DNA of 64,000 nt from DATCJA01 sp963814955 (lineage in GTDB: Bacteria > Acidobacteriota > Vicinamibacteria > Vicinamibacterales > UBA2999): assembly GCA_963814955.1 (NCBI GenBank), contig CAWFEX010000006.1, positions 806,001 through 870,000 of the forward strand, in the 5' to 3' direction. The notes beneath the pieces were generated by a model, which saw only the letters and a program-made list of their open reading frames with translations, was not told the origin of the DNA and did not search any database. Of the stretch, positions 43,018-52,648 are shown in pieces. Numbering within the stretch: position 1 is the stretch's first letter; every line of letters starts with the position of its first letter. The translations under genes were made by a program, and so were the position numbers.

Positions 43018-43765
43018 GGTTGTGAGTGCAGAGCGTTACTCCGGAGGCCTGAAGGCCTCCGGCTACCTCTAGCCCTCGTCCCGGCAGGCGTTCGGCGGCA
43101 TAAAGGGCCCGCGTGTTTCGAACCCCCGATGTTACGAACACCAGAGCAAGACCGGCAGACGCTATCGCCCCTCCGATATCGAACAACGCCAGCGGACCCA
43201 TGCTGCCGATGAAGACGACGGGGTCATAAGCGGCCTTCAATGCCCCGGCTGCCACAAGGATTCTGAGTTCAGTGGGGCCGAGCCCGAGAAACGACATCCG
43301 GAACACGCCGCGCGCGTGAGTGGCCAGATACGTTTCCGCCGAAACCAGCAGATACGCGGCCAGCAGCGCTGCGGCCAGGAGAGGACTCATCAGCCCGGAC
43401 GCCGCCAGCCCTGCCACCAGGAACGTTGTGCCCGCGAGATCGATCACGTGGTCGACGTAGTATCCGTACCTCGGGCGCTGCTGATTCCGGACTCGGGCAA
43501 CGGTTCCGTCGAGGCTGTCACCGAACCAGTTGATGGCCAGCGAGATGACGACCCCCGCGGCGGCCCACGGGGTGAGTCGGAACGCCGCAAACGACACTCC
43601 TGCCGCGAACATCGCAGCTAGGCCGATAGCGGACAGATGGTCGGAGTTGATTGCCAGTGGCAGGCGGTCCGCCAGCCAGATGAGCACGCGTTTCTCCGGG
43701 CCGGCCAGCAGGCTGCGGTTTTCGCGTGAATGAGTGCCGGTCGCCTGAGCTTCCCTTTGGGACAT
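43007..43765 (-). CDS. CDP-alcohol phosphatidyltransferase
   Basis: 252 residues, about six helices. The full CDP-OH-P motif is present: DSLDGTVARVRNQQRPRYGY followed by YVDHVID, that is DxxDGxxAR with the final Gly and two Asp in place. These enzymes transfer a phosphatidyl or diacyl group from CDP-diacylglycerol to an alcohol such as inositol or glycerol phosphate. The acceptor cannot be read. The C-terminal 20 residues (from EVAGGLQASG) are encoded by a REP palindrome and its flank, so the natural C-terminus is probably just before it. Confidence 0.82.
   Translation of the reverse strand: MSQREAQATGTHSRENRSLLAGPEKRVLIWLADRLPLAINSDHLSAIGLAAMFAAGVSFAAFRLTPWAAAGVVISLAINWFGDSLDGTVARVRNQQRPRYGYYVDHVIDLAGTTFLVAGLAASGLMSPLLAAALLAAYLLVSAETYLATHARGVFRMSFLGLGPTELRILVAAGALKAAYDPVVFIGSMGPLALFDIGGAIASAGLALVFVTSGVRNTRALYAAERLPGRGLEVAGGLQASGVTLCTHNHDS
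43041..43066 (-). repeat. REP palindrome in a C-terminal coding tail
   Basis: On the - strand: GTAG at 43066-43063, stem CCGGAGGCC/GGCCTCCGG, TTCA loop. Translated as VAGGLQASG. Confidence 0.8.
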
Positions 43766-43837
43766 GTTTCCGCCTCCTGCCCGTAATGCGTAAGGCGCAT
43801 GGAAACCGGCTCAACACGTCCAAATCAAGTTTCGTAC

Positions 43838-43891
43838 GTAGTGTTCGCCTTCAGACGAACCGGACTGGGTCCGGCTAAAGCCGGACACTAC
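43838..43891. repeat. Inverted REP pair with following direct repeat
   Basis: A + strand REP (GTAGTGTTCGCCTTCAGACG, 43838-43860) faces a - strand REP (GTCCGGCTAAAGCCGGAC, then ACTAC, to 43891). Next come two direct copies of ACACTACGTCTGTCGG (43885-43916). The pair lies downstream of the kinase gene. Confidence 0.8.
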
Positions 43892-43940
43892 GTCTGTCGG
43901 ACACTACGTCTGTCGGGTCTCGGGCACCACGGCTGTGGGG

Positions 43941-45413
43941 CTATCGAATCGATGCCGACGTCGTGGACGGCTCCATAACGAGCCGTGCGAGGGCGATGCC
44001 GACGCCAAGCGCTGTGGTGAGCACTCCGGCCAACGGCCGGGTCAAGGTGAGAAGCAGGCCGTTGCCCGTCACCGCCACCGCGAGCAGCATGTCGGCGACG
44101 AGCAAAACAAGGGAGAGACGGCGGTGTTCAGAGGCGAATCGCGACGCGTTTACCCGTTCCGTGAAGAGAAGATGCCCGCGGACCACGCCTGCCACCGTCG
44201 CGGCGATACACGTGAAGACGAACACTCCCATCGTTATGCCCGGCTGCCACTCCTTGATCTGCCAGCCAAGGGCACACGCAACGAAATACATGGCTATAAC
44301 AACGAGCTGATGTGCCCGCCACCAGGCGGTCAGGCGGTCAGCTTTCAACGGGTCAGTTTTCGGCTCCGTGCGGTTCGAGTTTAAGGCTCCAACGATCTCC
44401 GCCGCCGAAGAGAAGCGGCCTGCAGGCGACTTAGCCAGGCAGCGTTCGATGACCTCGACGACAACGGAAGGCAGGTCCGAACGGTAATTGCCAATCGGGT
44501 CCGGGGCGCTGTCGCGAATGCGATCAATCAGGGCATCCGGCGTCGGTGCCTTGAAGGGATGCGTGCCGGATGCGTACTCATAAAGAACAATGCCGAACAC
44601 GAACACGTCGGAGCGCGAATCCGCCGGTTGCAGCTTCAGCTGCTCGGGGGACATGTACTCGAGAGTTCCGATCAATGTTCCCGGTTGAGTCATGTACGCG
44701 GTGGCTGCAGCTGTAGCCCTTTCCATTCGAGCCAATCCGAAGTCGAGGATCTTCAGCCGGCCCTCGCGGGTCCTCATGATGTTTTCAGGCTTCAAATCGC
44801 GGTGAGTGACGCCTCTCTCGTGTGCGTGGGCGAGTGCCGCCGCCAGCTCCTGCGCCAGACCGACGACCTCGCCTGCCGAAGGGCGGGGACCTCGAACCTC
44901 TTCGCGAAGCGTGTGACCATCGATGAATTCGCTGACGATGAACAGCTCGCCGTCGATCTCCTCCAGTGCGTGAATCGTGCAGATCCCTGGATGGGTGAGC
45001 GCCGCCGCAGCGTGCGCCTCGCGTTCGAATCGGTCGCGAAATGAAGGGCTGGACATGAGGTCAGGCGAGAGCGCTTTGAGCGCGACCATCCGTTTCAGTC
45101 GGCTGTCTTCTGCAAGGTAGACCCGGCCCATCCCGCCACGTCCAAGCTCGCGAACGATCGTGTACGAACCAATTCTCTGTCCTGGCTCGAGCACGCGGCT
45201 ATCGTCCATGAACTGCGCGAGCCTGCGGCCGGCGTCCTCCACGAGAAACGAACCGGCCGCTTTGTGGTGGCGCACGAGTGAAAGCACCTCTTCTCTCAGC
45301 AGGGCATCGTCAATCCCTTCCCGATCGAGCCAGACCTCGACATCAGCGGGACTTTCCTCGAAAACCCGCTCGAAGAGCTCACGCACACGGGGCCAGCGGT
45401 CGCCGTTGCTCAT
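43941..45413 (-). CDS. Ser/Thr protein kinase with C-terminal membrane helices
   Basis: 490 residues. The first 75 residues form the DUF-like helical head seen in Acidobacteriota kinases. The Pkn-type kinase domain spans about 82-340: glycine loop ELGRGGMGRVYL, VALKAL with the Lys, THRDLKPENIMR, ILDFGLARM and TLEYMSPEQL. The C-terminal 120 residues hold four helices (QLVVIAMYFVACALGW and on), a membrane sensor or anchor. The ATG at 45413 overlaps the sigma-factor stop (ATGA), so the two are translationally coupled, an arrangement typical of ECF SASP sigma factors regulated by a kinase. Confidence 0.9.
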   Translation of the reverse strand: MSNGDRWPRVRELFERVFEESPADVEVWLDREGIDDALLREEVLSLVRHHKAAGSFLVEDAGRRLAQFMDDSRVLEPGQRIGSYTIVRELGRGGMGRVYLAEDSRLKRMVALKALSPDLMSSPSFRDRFEREAHAAAALTHPGICTIHALEEIDGELFIVSEFIDGHTLREEVRGPRPSAGEVVGLAQELAAALAHAHERGVTHRDLKPENIMRTREGRLKILDFGLARMERATAAATAYMTQPGTLIGTLEYMSPEQLKLQPADSRSDVFVFGIVLYEYASGTHPFKAPTPDALIDRIRDSAPDPIGNYRSDLPSVVVEVIERCLAKSPAGRFSSAAEIVGALNSNRTEPKTDPLKADRLTAWWRAHQLVVIAMYFVACALGWQIKEWQPGITMGVFVFTCIAATVAGVVRGHLLFTERVNASRFASEHRRLSLVLLVADMLLAVAVTGNGLLLTLTRPLAGVLTTALGVGIALARLVMEPSTTSASIR

Positions 45414-45937
45414 CTGGAGTCGCTGAGCTCCCTGAACAGCCACGCGCGGGCGAGTGCGAAGCGCCGCTTCAAGGTTGCCGGTGACATTCCCAGCGCCTCG
45501 GCCGTCTCTTCAACGCCAAACCCCGCAAAGAAGCGCAGATCGATAATCCGCGCCTGCTCCGGATCGATCCGTTCCAGGCGGGCCAGCGCGTCATCGAGCG
45601 CAGGCAGCATTGCATCCTCATGCCTCGCCCCAACCAGCGATTCGTTCAATGACACCCGATCCAATCCGGCCCATCGCTTCTGTGCGCCGCGGGCGCGCGC
45701 ATGCTCCACCAGAATCTGTCGCATCGAACGGGCAGCTATGGCGAGAAAGTGTTTGCGGTCGGTCCATGGTCGGCCTGCTTCGGCCAGCCTCATGTAGGCT
45801 TCGTGAACGAGGGCTGTTGCCTGCAGCGTCTGCCCGGGACGTTCGTGCCGCATGTACGCAGCGGCAAGTCGTCGAAGCTCCTTGTAGACCTCGAGCACCA
45901 TGTCGTCGGCGTCGAGCGGGTCTGAGTTGGATGACAA
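45410..45937 (-). CDS. ECF sigma factor, SASP type
   Basis: 175 residues. Region 2 is visible as LEVYKELRRLAAAYMRHERPG, QTLQATALVHEAYMRL and HFLAIAARSMRQILVEHARAR, which is diagnostic for the Sigma70_ECF_SASP type. Region 4 is RIDPEQARIIDLRFFAGFG..ETAEALGMSPATLKRRFALARAWL. These factors lack a classic anti-sigma and are usually linked to a Ser/Thr kinase, as here. The TTG at 45937 gives the expected head; an ATG at 45901 would remove 12 residues. No clear ribosome site supports either. Confidence 0.87.
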   Translation of the reverse strand: MSSNSDPLDADDMVLEVYKELRRLAAAYMRHERPGQTLQATALVHEAYMRLAEAGRPWTDRKHFLAIAARSMRQILVEHARARGAQKRWAGLDRVSLNESLVGARHEDAMLPALDDALARLERIDPEQARIIDLRFFAGFGVEETAEALGMSPATLKRRFALARAWLFRELSDSR

Positions 45938-46103
45938 CGCAGGAATTGTAGTTGTGGGTCCGTAGTGTAGCGGCTTTGAACCGGATCTGACTCCGTCGCA
46001 ATACGAGGGTGGGAGGGTGTAGTATTCGCCCGTTCAGGCCAATGACTTGGGAAAACTGCCACACGCGGCCATGCATTTTGCAGAGAAAGCGAGGACAGCT
46101 TCG

Positions 46104-49072
46104 ATGAGATCGAGCGCATTCGGAAGGCTGCTTCTAGTCGCTGCGATTCTGATGATTCCGTCCGCCGTCCTCGCCCAGGAAGCCACGTTGAGCGGAACGG
46201 TTTCCGATTCCACCGGGGGCGTACTGCCCGGTGTTGTCGTCCGCGCGGTTCACGAGGCGAGTGGCAACAGCTTCGAGGGCGTCACCGACGGAAGCGGGGC
46301 ATTCCGTCTGGAGGTGCGCGTCGGCGCCTACCGCATCATCGCGGAGTTGGCCGGATTCACGACCGTGAACAGGACGGGACTCGAACTGCTGGTGGGCCAG
46401 CAGGCCGTCGTGAACCTTCAGATGACGCCGGCAACGCTGCAGGAATCAGTCACCGTGACCGCGGAAGCGCCGCTCCTCGACACGACGCAATCGAGTCTGG
46501 GCGGCAATATTGACCCACGGCAGTTGCAGGAGCTTCCCGTGAACGGCCGCAACTGGATCGACTTGACCATGCTGGCTCCGGGCAGCCGCCTGAACTCAGT
46601 CAGCGAGGTGCCGGTCTCGGCAACCGGGAACACTGTTCAGTTCCAGCTGAATCTCGATGGTCAGTCGGTGACGAACAACATGGCCGTCGGCTTTGGCCAG
46701 CCGCGCTATAGCCGCGACGCCATCGCAGAATTCGAATTCACATCCCGGTTCGACGCCTCGCAGGGTCGCTCGAGCGGGGTGCAAGTGAATGCTGTGACGA
46801 AGTCGGGCACCAACACGCCGTCCGGTTCGTTCTCCGGGTATTTCCGCAGCGACAAGTTCAATGCCGCGGATCCGATTGCGGGTGAGGTGATTCCGTACTC
46901 AGATCAGCAACTGAGCGCCACGTACGGCGGCCCGATTTTTCGTGACAGATTCCATTATTTCGGCAGCTTCGAGTACCGAGCGCGAGCCCCAGACCTACAT
47001 CTACAACACCCCGTACCCGTACTTCAACGGGACGCTGACGGGGACGCGCACCGAAAAGAAGGGCATCGCCCGGCTCGACTATCAGTTCTCGCCCCAGATG
47101 CGGCTGTCAGTGCGCGGTTCGCGGTATCAGAACATGCTGCCGTACGACCCGCGCTACACGGGCGGCGCGACGCGTACCATGGCATCCGCCATCGGCACCC
47201 ATCGACGCAGCGAGCAGCTGCTGATGACATTCACCCAGGTCATCGGCAGCCGGGCGACGAACATCGTGAAGGCCGGTCACGACCTGTTCCACTGGAACCA
47301 GTTCGCCCACGTGAAGAACGCCAACAGCCTTCCTGGACAGACGGCGAGTTTGGGCGCTCCGGTCATCACGCTGCGCGGTCTCACCCTCGGACAGAGTCAC
47401 CAGTTGACGCCGCAGGATATCGGCGAGCAGGAATACAGCGTCCGGGATGACTTCGCAGTCTCATATTCGAAGTGGGGACGCCACGACATCAGAACGGGGG
47501 CCGAATACGTGCACAACTTCCTCTTCGAGACGGTGTGCAACGGCTGCATGGGCCAGTACGATCTGCAGGGCGCCGCGATTCCGCCGTCGATCACGTCGAA
47601 TTGGGCTGCCGTTATCCCCGATGTCAACGACGTGACGACGTGGCGGCTCGACCTCCTCTCGCCCCTCGCACGCCAGTACAGCCGCGGGATTGCGATGGAT
47701 TCGTCGCCATATTCGCGACCGTCTGGCCGCTGGGGGTTCACAGAATACGCCCCCCGTCACGAGGTCTTCTTGTGGGCCCAGGACGACTGGCAGGTTTCGC
47801 CGAAGCTGACGCTGAATCTCGGGCTCCGGTACGACTTGGAAATCGATCAGTACGTGAACTGGGTCGTGTATCCGCCGTTCCTCCTCGAGCCGCGCCCGCA
47901 GGACACGAACAACTTCGGCCCCCGAGTGGGCTTCGCGTACAGCCTTGACGACAAGACAGTGCTCCGAGGAGGGGCGGGGAAGTACTACGCGGAGGTGACG
48001 AGCCAGTTGAGCTTCACCCTGCGGACGGTGCAGTCCATCAGCCCGCAGGTGCTCTACGACGGGCGCGCGGACTTCAACTCGAACCCGTTCAACGGTCCCG
48101 CGCCAACCTTCGATCAGGCTTCGCAGCGCCTTTGTGCCGTGCGCGAGGTCGCTGGCTGCCTCCGTCCGAACATCGGCAACATGGTGGCGGACGATCTCCA
48201 GCAGCCATACAGCTACCAGGCGTCGCTCGGCGTGGCCCGGCAACTGGGGACCGTCATGTCAGTCCAGGCAGACTACACGTACCAGGAAAACCGCGCGTTC
48301 ACGCGGAGCAACAACGGCAACATTACCTATAACCCGGACACGGGCGCCAACTACCCGTTCACTGGTGGAGGCATAGACGTAACTAAGCGCGTCTATCCGG
48401 CCTACGGCAACGTCAGCATCACGCGGACGGACGCAAACGACAGGAACCACGCCGTGGTGTTTGCGTTCAACAAGCGCATGGCGAACAACTGGCAGGCGTC
48501 GGCGACCTATCTGCTGCAGGGTCAGTGGAACTACGACAACTACCCGTTGATGCCGGGATGCCAGTACGTCTACTCGATTCGCGGCAACGAACCGGCACGG
48601 TGCGACGTGCCGGTTACGCTGCCCGCCGACATCGCCGAGGGCGCGTACCTGCTTGCCGGCGATCAGCGGCACCGCTTTACGTTCAACGGCATCTGGCAGA
48701 TGCCGTACGACTTCCAGTTGAGCGGAATCTATCTGTTTGGCGACAACGGGAAGAACACGCCGAGCTCGGGCGTGGACACGCGCGCCATCGGCAACAGCGG
48801 TGGCCGTGCTGCGGGCCAACGGCTCATTGATCGAGCGAAACAGTTTCGATCGTTCGGCGATCCATCGCGTGGACCTGCGCGTGCAGCGCCGGCTGCGGCT
48901 CGGGCGTGCCGCCATCGACGGAATCTTCGAGGTATTCAACGTATTCAATCGGGCCAACTTCAATCTCTGGACGACCAACGAAAGCAGCGCCAGCTACGGC
49001 AGGCCCGAACAGGATGCGAACGTCGCATTCGCGCCGCGAATGCTGCAGCTGGGATTCCGCGCGACGTTTTGA
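46104..49072 (+). pseudogene. TonB-dependent receptor with CarboxypepD_reg domain, two frame breaks
   Basis: From the ATG at 46104, a signal peptide (MRSSAFGRLLLVAAILMIPS) leads into a carboxypeptidase-regulatory domain (TLSGTVSDSTGGVLPGVVVR, GAYRIIAELAGFTTVNR). The TonB plug follows (SVTVTAEAPLLDTTQSSLGG, LPVNGRNWIDLTMLAPGSR, GVQVNAVTKSGTNTPSGSF). The frame shifts near 46978 and continues EREPQTYIYNTPYP into the beta barrel (WAQDDWQVSPKLTLNLGLRY). It shifts again near 48810 into LRANGSLIERNSF and ends with the barrel's last strand MLQLGFRATF at 49072. The joined length is about 990 residues. It is an outer-membrane importer of the Oar type; the ligand is unknown. Confidence 0.85.
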
Positions 49073-49073
49073 A

Positions 49074-49143
49074 CGGAACCACGAAGATCACGAAGAGCAT
49101 TTATAGTTTCGTGCCCTTCGCGATCTTCGTGCCCTTCGTGGTT
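49074..49143. repeat. CACGAAG-type inverted repeat
   Basis: ACCACGAAGATCACGAAGAG faces its complement near 49110-49143 (CCTTCGTGGTT), between the converging receptor and MBL genes. It could serve as a bidirectional terminator. Confidence 0.7.
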
Positions 49144-50587
49144 ACGTTGTCGGCTTGATGTCCCACGCGATTCTGAAGTTCTCGAACGGCACAACGCGCC
49201 CGTGAACCGGCGCGATGCGTTCCGGGTTGAGCTTCAGCTGCTGAATCTTGTCGTACATCTGCAGCGCGAAATCGGGCCCTCGCTCGGGAGTCTTGATCTC
49301 GTTGCCCGCCGGCGGATTGTAGCCGTCGCCGTACATCAGGATCCGTTCCTTCGGCAGGTAGGCGATGAGCTGCCCGGTGTGATGTTTGCTGTTGTCGAGG
49401 AAATAGAGCTCGACGGTGTGCGTCTTGTCGGTCAGAACTCGCTTGTCCGCCACACCTTCGATCACCGGGGCCTTCGGTGACTTCGCCAGCAGGTCCTGCT
49501 CGACCGTCCAGGGACGAGCCCACACCTTTTCGTAGAACGCCTTGTTGCCCTCCTGAGTGATCACGGTGATGCCCTGCGCGACGTAGGTCCGCAGTCCGCC
49601 GGCATGGTCGTAGTGCGCATGGGTGTTGACGACGTAGCGAATGGGCTTGTTGGGGACGGTCTTGAGGATGGCCTCGTTGGCGGCCAGCGATCGCGCCTCG
49701 CTCGTCGGACCCTCGAGCATCACGATGTGATCCGCGAATTCCACGGCAAGGCTGCGCGTGTTTGCCGCGTTGATCGACCACAGCCCCTCGCTCACTTTCT
49801 CCACCGTGGCCGTCACAGGTGGCGGCGGCGGCGCGGATGCGACATTGGCCGGCACGTCGAGTGCCACCGGAGCGTTCGGCGTCACGTTGTTGATGGTGAC
49901 GTCAAGCGTGTCGAACCCGTCCTGCTTCTCGACGATGTGTCTCGGAAACTGGATGCCCCCGAAATCGGCGTAATCCGAATACGTAATCTCCACAGGAACG
50001 TCGCCGACGACCGAGTTCGTCGACAGGTATTCCACGCGCTCGACCAGATTCTCATCGTTGAGCGTGACCTTGACGTCGCGGTCCTCGACCTTGAATGTGA
50101 CGACATTGTCCGTCGCCGTCGCGTTGGCGGCGAGAGCTGCCTTGATGACGCCGTGAGGCGTGAGCCAGAGCTGCCGCAGTCGGTCGCTCACAGCACCCGG
50201 GTTGGGGGCCGGTTGGGCACCTCCTTCGCTCCAGGCAGACTTGCCGCTGACCACCTGCGTCGTCCGCTGGTCGATGGCGAACGGCTGGGCGCCGCCTCCG
50301 GCCGGAGGGTTCTCTCCCTGTGCGCGCAGCATGTCCAGCTTCATCGCCGGCGTCTGGTAATTAATGGCAACGTCGTAGGTTTTCACCACAAAACGGGGCC
50401 AGGGTGCTCCGGGAGCTGCCGCCTGTCCGAAGGCGAAGTTGGAGCCGCTGCCCGAATACTGGATCGAGTTCAGCGTTGTTGCGCCCATGGCCTCGGCTGC
50501 TCCGGCGACTCCGGTCGCCTGTCGCGCGCAGCCTGACAACGCGATCATCACCGCGATGCCGACAACCAGCCTTGAAATGGTGTACAT
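49142..50587 (-). CDS. MBL-fold metallo-hydrolase lipoprotein with N-terminal beta domain
   Basis: 481 residues. A lipoprotein signal has the LSGCARQ lipobox. Residues about 30-245 form a beta-rich domain (PRFVVKTYDVAINYQTPAMK, LRQLWLTPHGVIKAAL, VEITYSDYADFGGIQFPRHI) that is shared with the gene at 53821. The metallo-beta-lactamase domain follows: VVNTHAHYDHAGGLRTYV is the HxHxDH motif, then HHTGQLIAYLPKERILMYGD and IAPVHGRVVPF, giving the usual two-metal site. AAGGAG lies 8 bases before the ATG. A periplasmic hydrolase of unknown substrate; it resembles the QuiP/CphA-like enzymes acting outside the cytoplasmic membrane. Confidence 0.85.
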   Translation of the reverse strand: MYTISRLVVGIAVMIALSGCARQATGVAGAAEAMGATTLNSIQYSGSGSNFAFGQAAAPGAPWPRFVVKTYDVAINYQTPAMKLDMLRAQGENPPAGGGAQPFAIDQRTTQVVSGKSAWSEGGAQPAPNPGAVSDRLRQLWLTPHGVIKAALAANATATDNVVTFKVEDRDVKVTLNDENLVERVEYLSTNSVVGDVPVEITYSDYADFGGIQFPRHIVEKQDGFDTLDVTINNVTPNAPVALDVPANVASAPPPPPVTATVEKVSEGLWSINAANTRSLAVEFADHIVMLEGPTSEARSLAANEAILKTVPNKPIRYVVNTHAHYDHAGGLRTYVAQGITVITQEGNKAFYEKVWARPWTVEQDLLAKSPKAPVIEGVADKRVLTDKTHTVELYFLDNSKHHTGQLIAYLPKERILMYGDGYNPPAGNEIKTPERGPDFALQMYDKIQQLKLNPERIAPVHGRVVPFENFRIAWDIKPTT

Positions 50588-50985
50588 GATCGGGCTCCTT
50601 GTGTTGTTCCGACATTGACCCAAAGGGGGCCAGCAGGCCAGCCGCCTTGTCGCCGACCGCGGCGGCATGGTGAACCATGTCACCGAATTGGTCAATGGGC
50701 TTGATGTGAACGCGGGAAAAGAGCTGCGCCTGACCCCGCTTGTCCCCACTGCCTCAGCAGCGTGGCCACGCTGCGCCAGTTGACCTTCCTGCTGATCAAC
50801 TTCGATGCAGGGACCAGCCGATCCCACCACATGAGCGGCGATTGCAGCGCCGAAATCGATAAGCGATCGGCGACTCGCGCGGTGGCATCGTAGCGGCATT
50901 GACAATGTTGGTGCCGCTAAGTAGGAGGCGGTGCGTGGCTGAAATGAATACCTACTGATCAATTGCGGCGCCCGATGAGGTTCCC
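50588..50985. other. 398-bp gene-free divergent promoter region
   Basis: This stretch separates divergent genes. A TTGACA at 50899-50904 with a weak TAGGAG hexamer 17 bases on could drive the + strand HdeD gene. No other structure or recognisable coding remnant is seen. Confidence 0.4.
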
Positions 50986-51543
50986 ATGAGCTCATTTGAA
51001 TCGGTTGTTTCGCAAGGCTGGTGGACCCTCGTTCTCCGAGGAGTGATGGCGATTCTCTTCGGTGCCCTGGCGTTTCTCTTGCCGGGTGTAACGCTGGGTG
51101 CGCTGGTCCTCCTCTTTGGAGCGTTTGCGCTCGTGGACGGCATCGCAGCCGTCATCCTCGGCATCAAAGAATACGGTGATCGGCAACGATGGTGGGCGAC
51201 GCTCCTCGTAGGCATCGTCAGTGCATTGGCAGGGATCGTCACGTTTCTGATGCCCGGAATCACCACTTTCGCCCTGCTTGTCGTGATCGCATATTGGGCG
51301 ATCGTTCGCGGAGTATTCGAAATCGCCGCAGCGATTCGGCTTCGCGATGCAATCGAAGGCGAGTGGCTGCTGGCGCTCGCCGGAGTGCTGTCGATCGCGT
51401 TTGGCATGGTGATGCTTGCGTTCCCCGGCGCGGGCGCCCTTGCGCTCGTGTTTTGGATAGGCGCCTTTGCGTTCGTTTCGGGTGTCGTGCTCATTGCGCT
51501 GGGGTTCCGTTTGCGCGGCTTCGCCCGGGCCGTGCATGCGTAG
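50986..51543 (+). CDS. HdeD family membrane protein (DUF308)
   Basis: 185 residues, six helices as paired DUF308 repeats: WWTLVLRGVMAILFGALAFL, LGALVLLFGAFALVDGIAAV, RWWATLLVGIVSALAGIVTF, ITTFALLVVIAYWAIVRGVF, EWLLALAGVLSIAFGMVMLA and ALALVFWIGAFAFVSGVVLI. The WW start of repeats and the YWAIVRG region are family-typical. HdeD is linked to acid resistance in E. coli; here only membership is clear. The ATG at 50986 has a GAGG just upstream. Confidence 0.88.
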   Translation: MSSFESVVSQGWWTLVLRGVMAILFGALAFLLPGVTLGALVLLFGAFALVDGIAAVILGIKEYGDRQRWWATLLVGIVSALAGIVTFLMPGITTFALLVVIAYWAIVRGVFEIAAAIRLRDAIEGEWLLALAGVLSIAFGMVMLAFPGAGALALVFWIGAFAFVSGVVLIALGFRLRGFARAVHA

Positions 51544-51600
51544 ACCGCTCGTTTGACCAGCGGCGCACCAGTCACCGCTGGTCAATCACTAAAATGGCGT

Positions 51601-52122
51601 ATGCCCGGTCGAGAGTGCTACCACTGCAAACAATGGATCGAGGAAGGCGAGCCGCACGATTGCTGGACGACGACGGAAGCGGCGCTGACGAGAGATCTCT
51701 CCGAGGATTTGCAGGACGCCTGGCAGCGACTGCGCGAGACCGCCGTTGGTTTCGGCGATCAGCGGATCTATGCCTCACACCATTCGATCATGTTCTCGCG
51801 CACATCGTGCTATTTCTTCGTCCGTCCGAAGAGAAAATTTCTCGAGGTCTGTGTGTTCCTCGGTCGTACGCTGACAGCTCCCCAGGTAAGACGCGTCGAT
51901 CAGGCGTCGAAATCCAAGGTCGTCCACTTTTTTCACATCCGGCACCGGGACGAAGTGGAGGCGCCCATGACGGATTGGCTGCGGGAAGCATACGAGCTGT
52001 CCGACGTCGTGAAGGCCACGGTCGAAGCGAGACGAACGAAATCGAAGCCGCAATCCAAGCCGCGACCGCGAAAAGCAGGAACGAAGGCAACCGCAACCCG
52101 CCGCGCTCGACAGGCACGTTAG
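51601..52122 (+). CDS. DUF5655 domain protein with N-terminal zinc knuckle
   Basis: 173 residues. The N-terminus MPGRECYHCKQWIEEGEPHD has CxxC plus later CW, a small zinc knuckle. The DUF5655 core follows: VGFGDQRIYASHHSIMFSRT, SCYFFVRPKRKFLEVCVFLG and VHFFHIRHRDEVEAPMTDWL, ending REAYELSD. The C-terminal 40 residues are Lys/Arg/Ala-rich, possibly nucleic-acid binding. The role of DUF5655 is unknown. The ATG at 51601 is preferred over in-frame upstream codons because it starts the conserved head. Confidence 0.75.
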   Translation: MPGRECYHCKQWIEEGEPHDCWTTTEAALTRDLSEDLQDAWQRLRETAVGFGDQRIYASHHSIMFSRTSCYFFVRPKRKFLEVCVFLGRTLTAPQVRRVDQASKSKVVHFFHIRHRDEVEAPMTDWLREAYELSDVVKATVEARRTKSKPQSKPRPRKAGTKATATRRARQAR

Positions 52123-52141
52123 AACCGGCTTCACACCTCAC

Positions 52142-52162
52142 GTAGGGCGGTTATGAAACCGC
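52142..52162 (+). repeat. REP palindrome
   Basis: GTAGGGCGGTTATGAAACCGC; stem GCGGTT(T)/(A)AACCGC. Located between convergent genes. Confidence 0.75.
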
Positions 52163-52169
52163 ACGATCC

Positions 52170-52583
52170 TCAACAGAGTACTGGCTTGATGTCGACGACC
52201 GGCGTGCCGTCGATCGCCTCGATGGGGCCGATGCGCAATCGGGTCCCGTCGATGGCGTGCACGGTGACCGGATGAAGGCCCAGCGGGTTTGGCCGGTCGG
52301 GTGAGCGCGTCGCAAAGACACCGGTGAGCGGATTGCGCAAGTCGGATCGCGGGTGGACCTGAAGAACGTCGCGGCGCGCCCGGTGCAGCCACGTCACGAC
52401 AATGATTTCGTCGCCCGTGCGAAGGCCGCGCAGCGCGTCGGCGGCCCACGGAAGCACGTCGATCCACGCGTCGGGTGCCCCTTCCGATCCTTGTTTGGGT
52501 GCTTCGCGGCGCTCTTTGAGAACAGATTCGATCACGCCAACCGCACGCAGTTCAGCCACTGCGGCGTTCACGTCGTCGTTCAT
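52170..52583 (-). CDS. TrmO/TsaA-type tRNA methyltransferase family
   Basis: 137 residues. YaeB/TrmO beta-barrel: VGVIESVLKERREAPKQG, PDAWIDVLPWAADALRGL, DEIIVVTWLHRARRDVLQVH and the signature TGVFATRSPDRPNPLGLHPV. This family methylates t6A37 of threonine tRNAs using S-adenosylmethionine. The length equals the core domain only, as in short archaeal and bacterial members. The ATG at 52583 has a GGAG site 5 bases upstream; an upstream ATG at 52601 is less well placed. Confidence 0.82.
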   Translation of the reverse strand: MNDDVNAAVAELRAVGVIESVLKERREAPKQGSEGAPDAWIDVLPWAADALRGLRTGDEIIVVTWLHRARRDVLQVHPRSDLRNPLTGVFATRSPDRPNPLGLHPVTVHAIDGTRLRIGPIEAIDGTPVVDIKPVLC

Positions 52584-52648
52584 GCAGACTCCATCGCACA
52601 TATATACTTCCCACCGACCGACCGCGACTTTACAAACGAGGAGCAATC

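Noticed and set aside
50588..50985. Possible degraded transposase or regulator in the gap upstream of the MBL gene
   Set aside because: Neither strand shows a catalytic motif or helix-turn-helix; a frame extending the MBL gene upstream has no protein-like pattern and no ribosome site.
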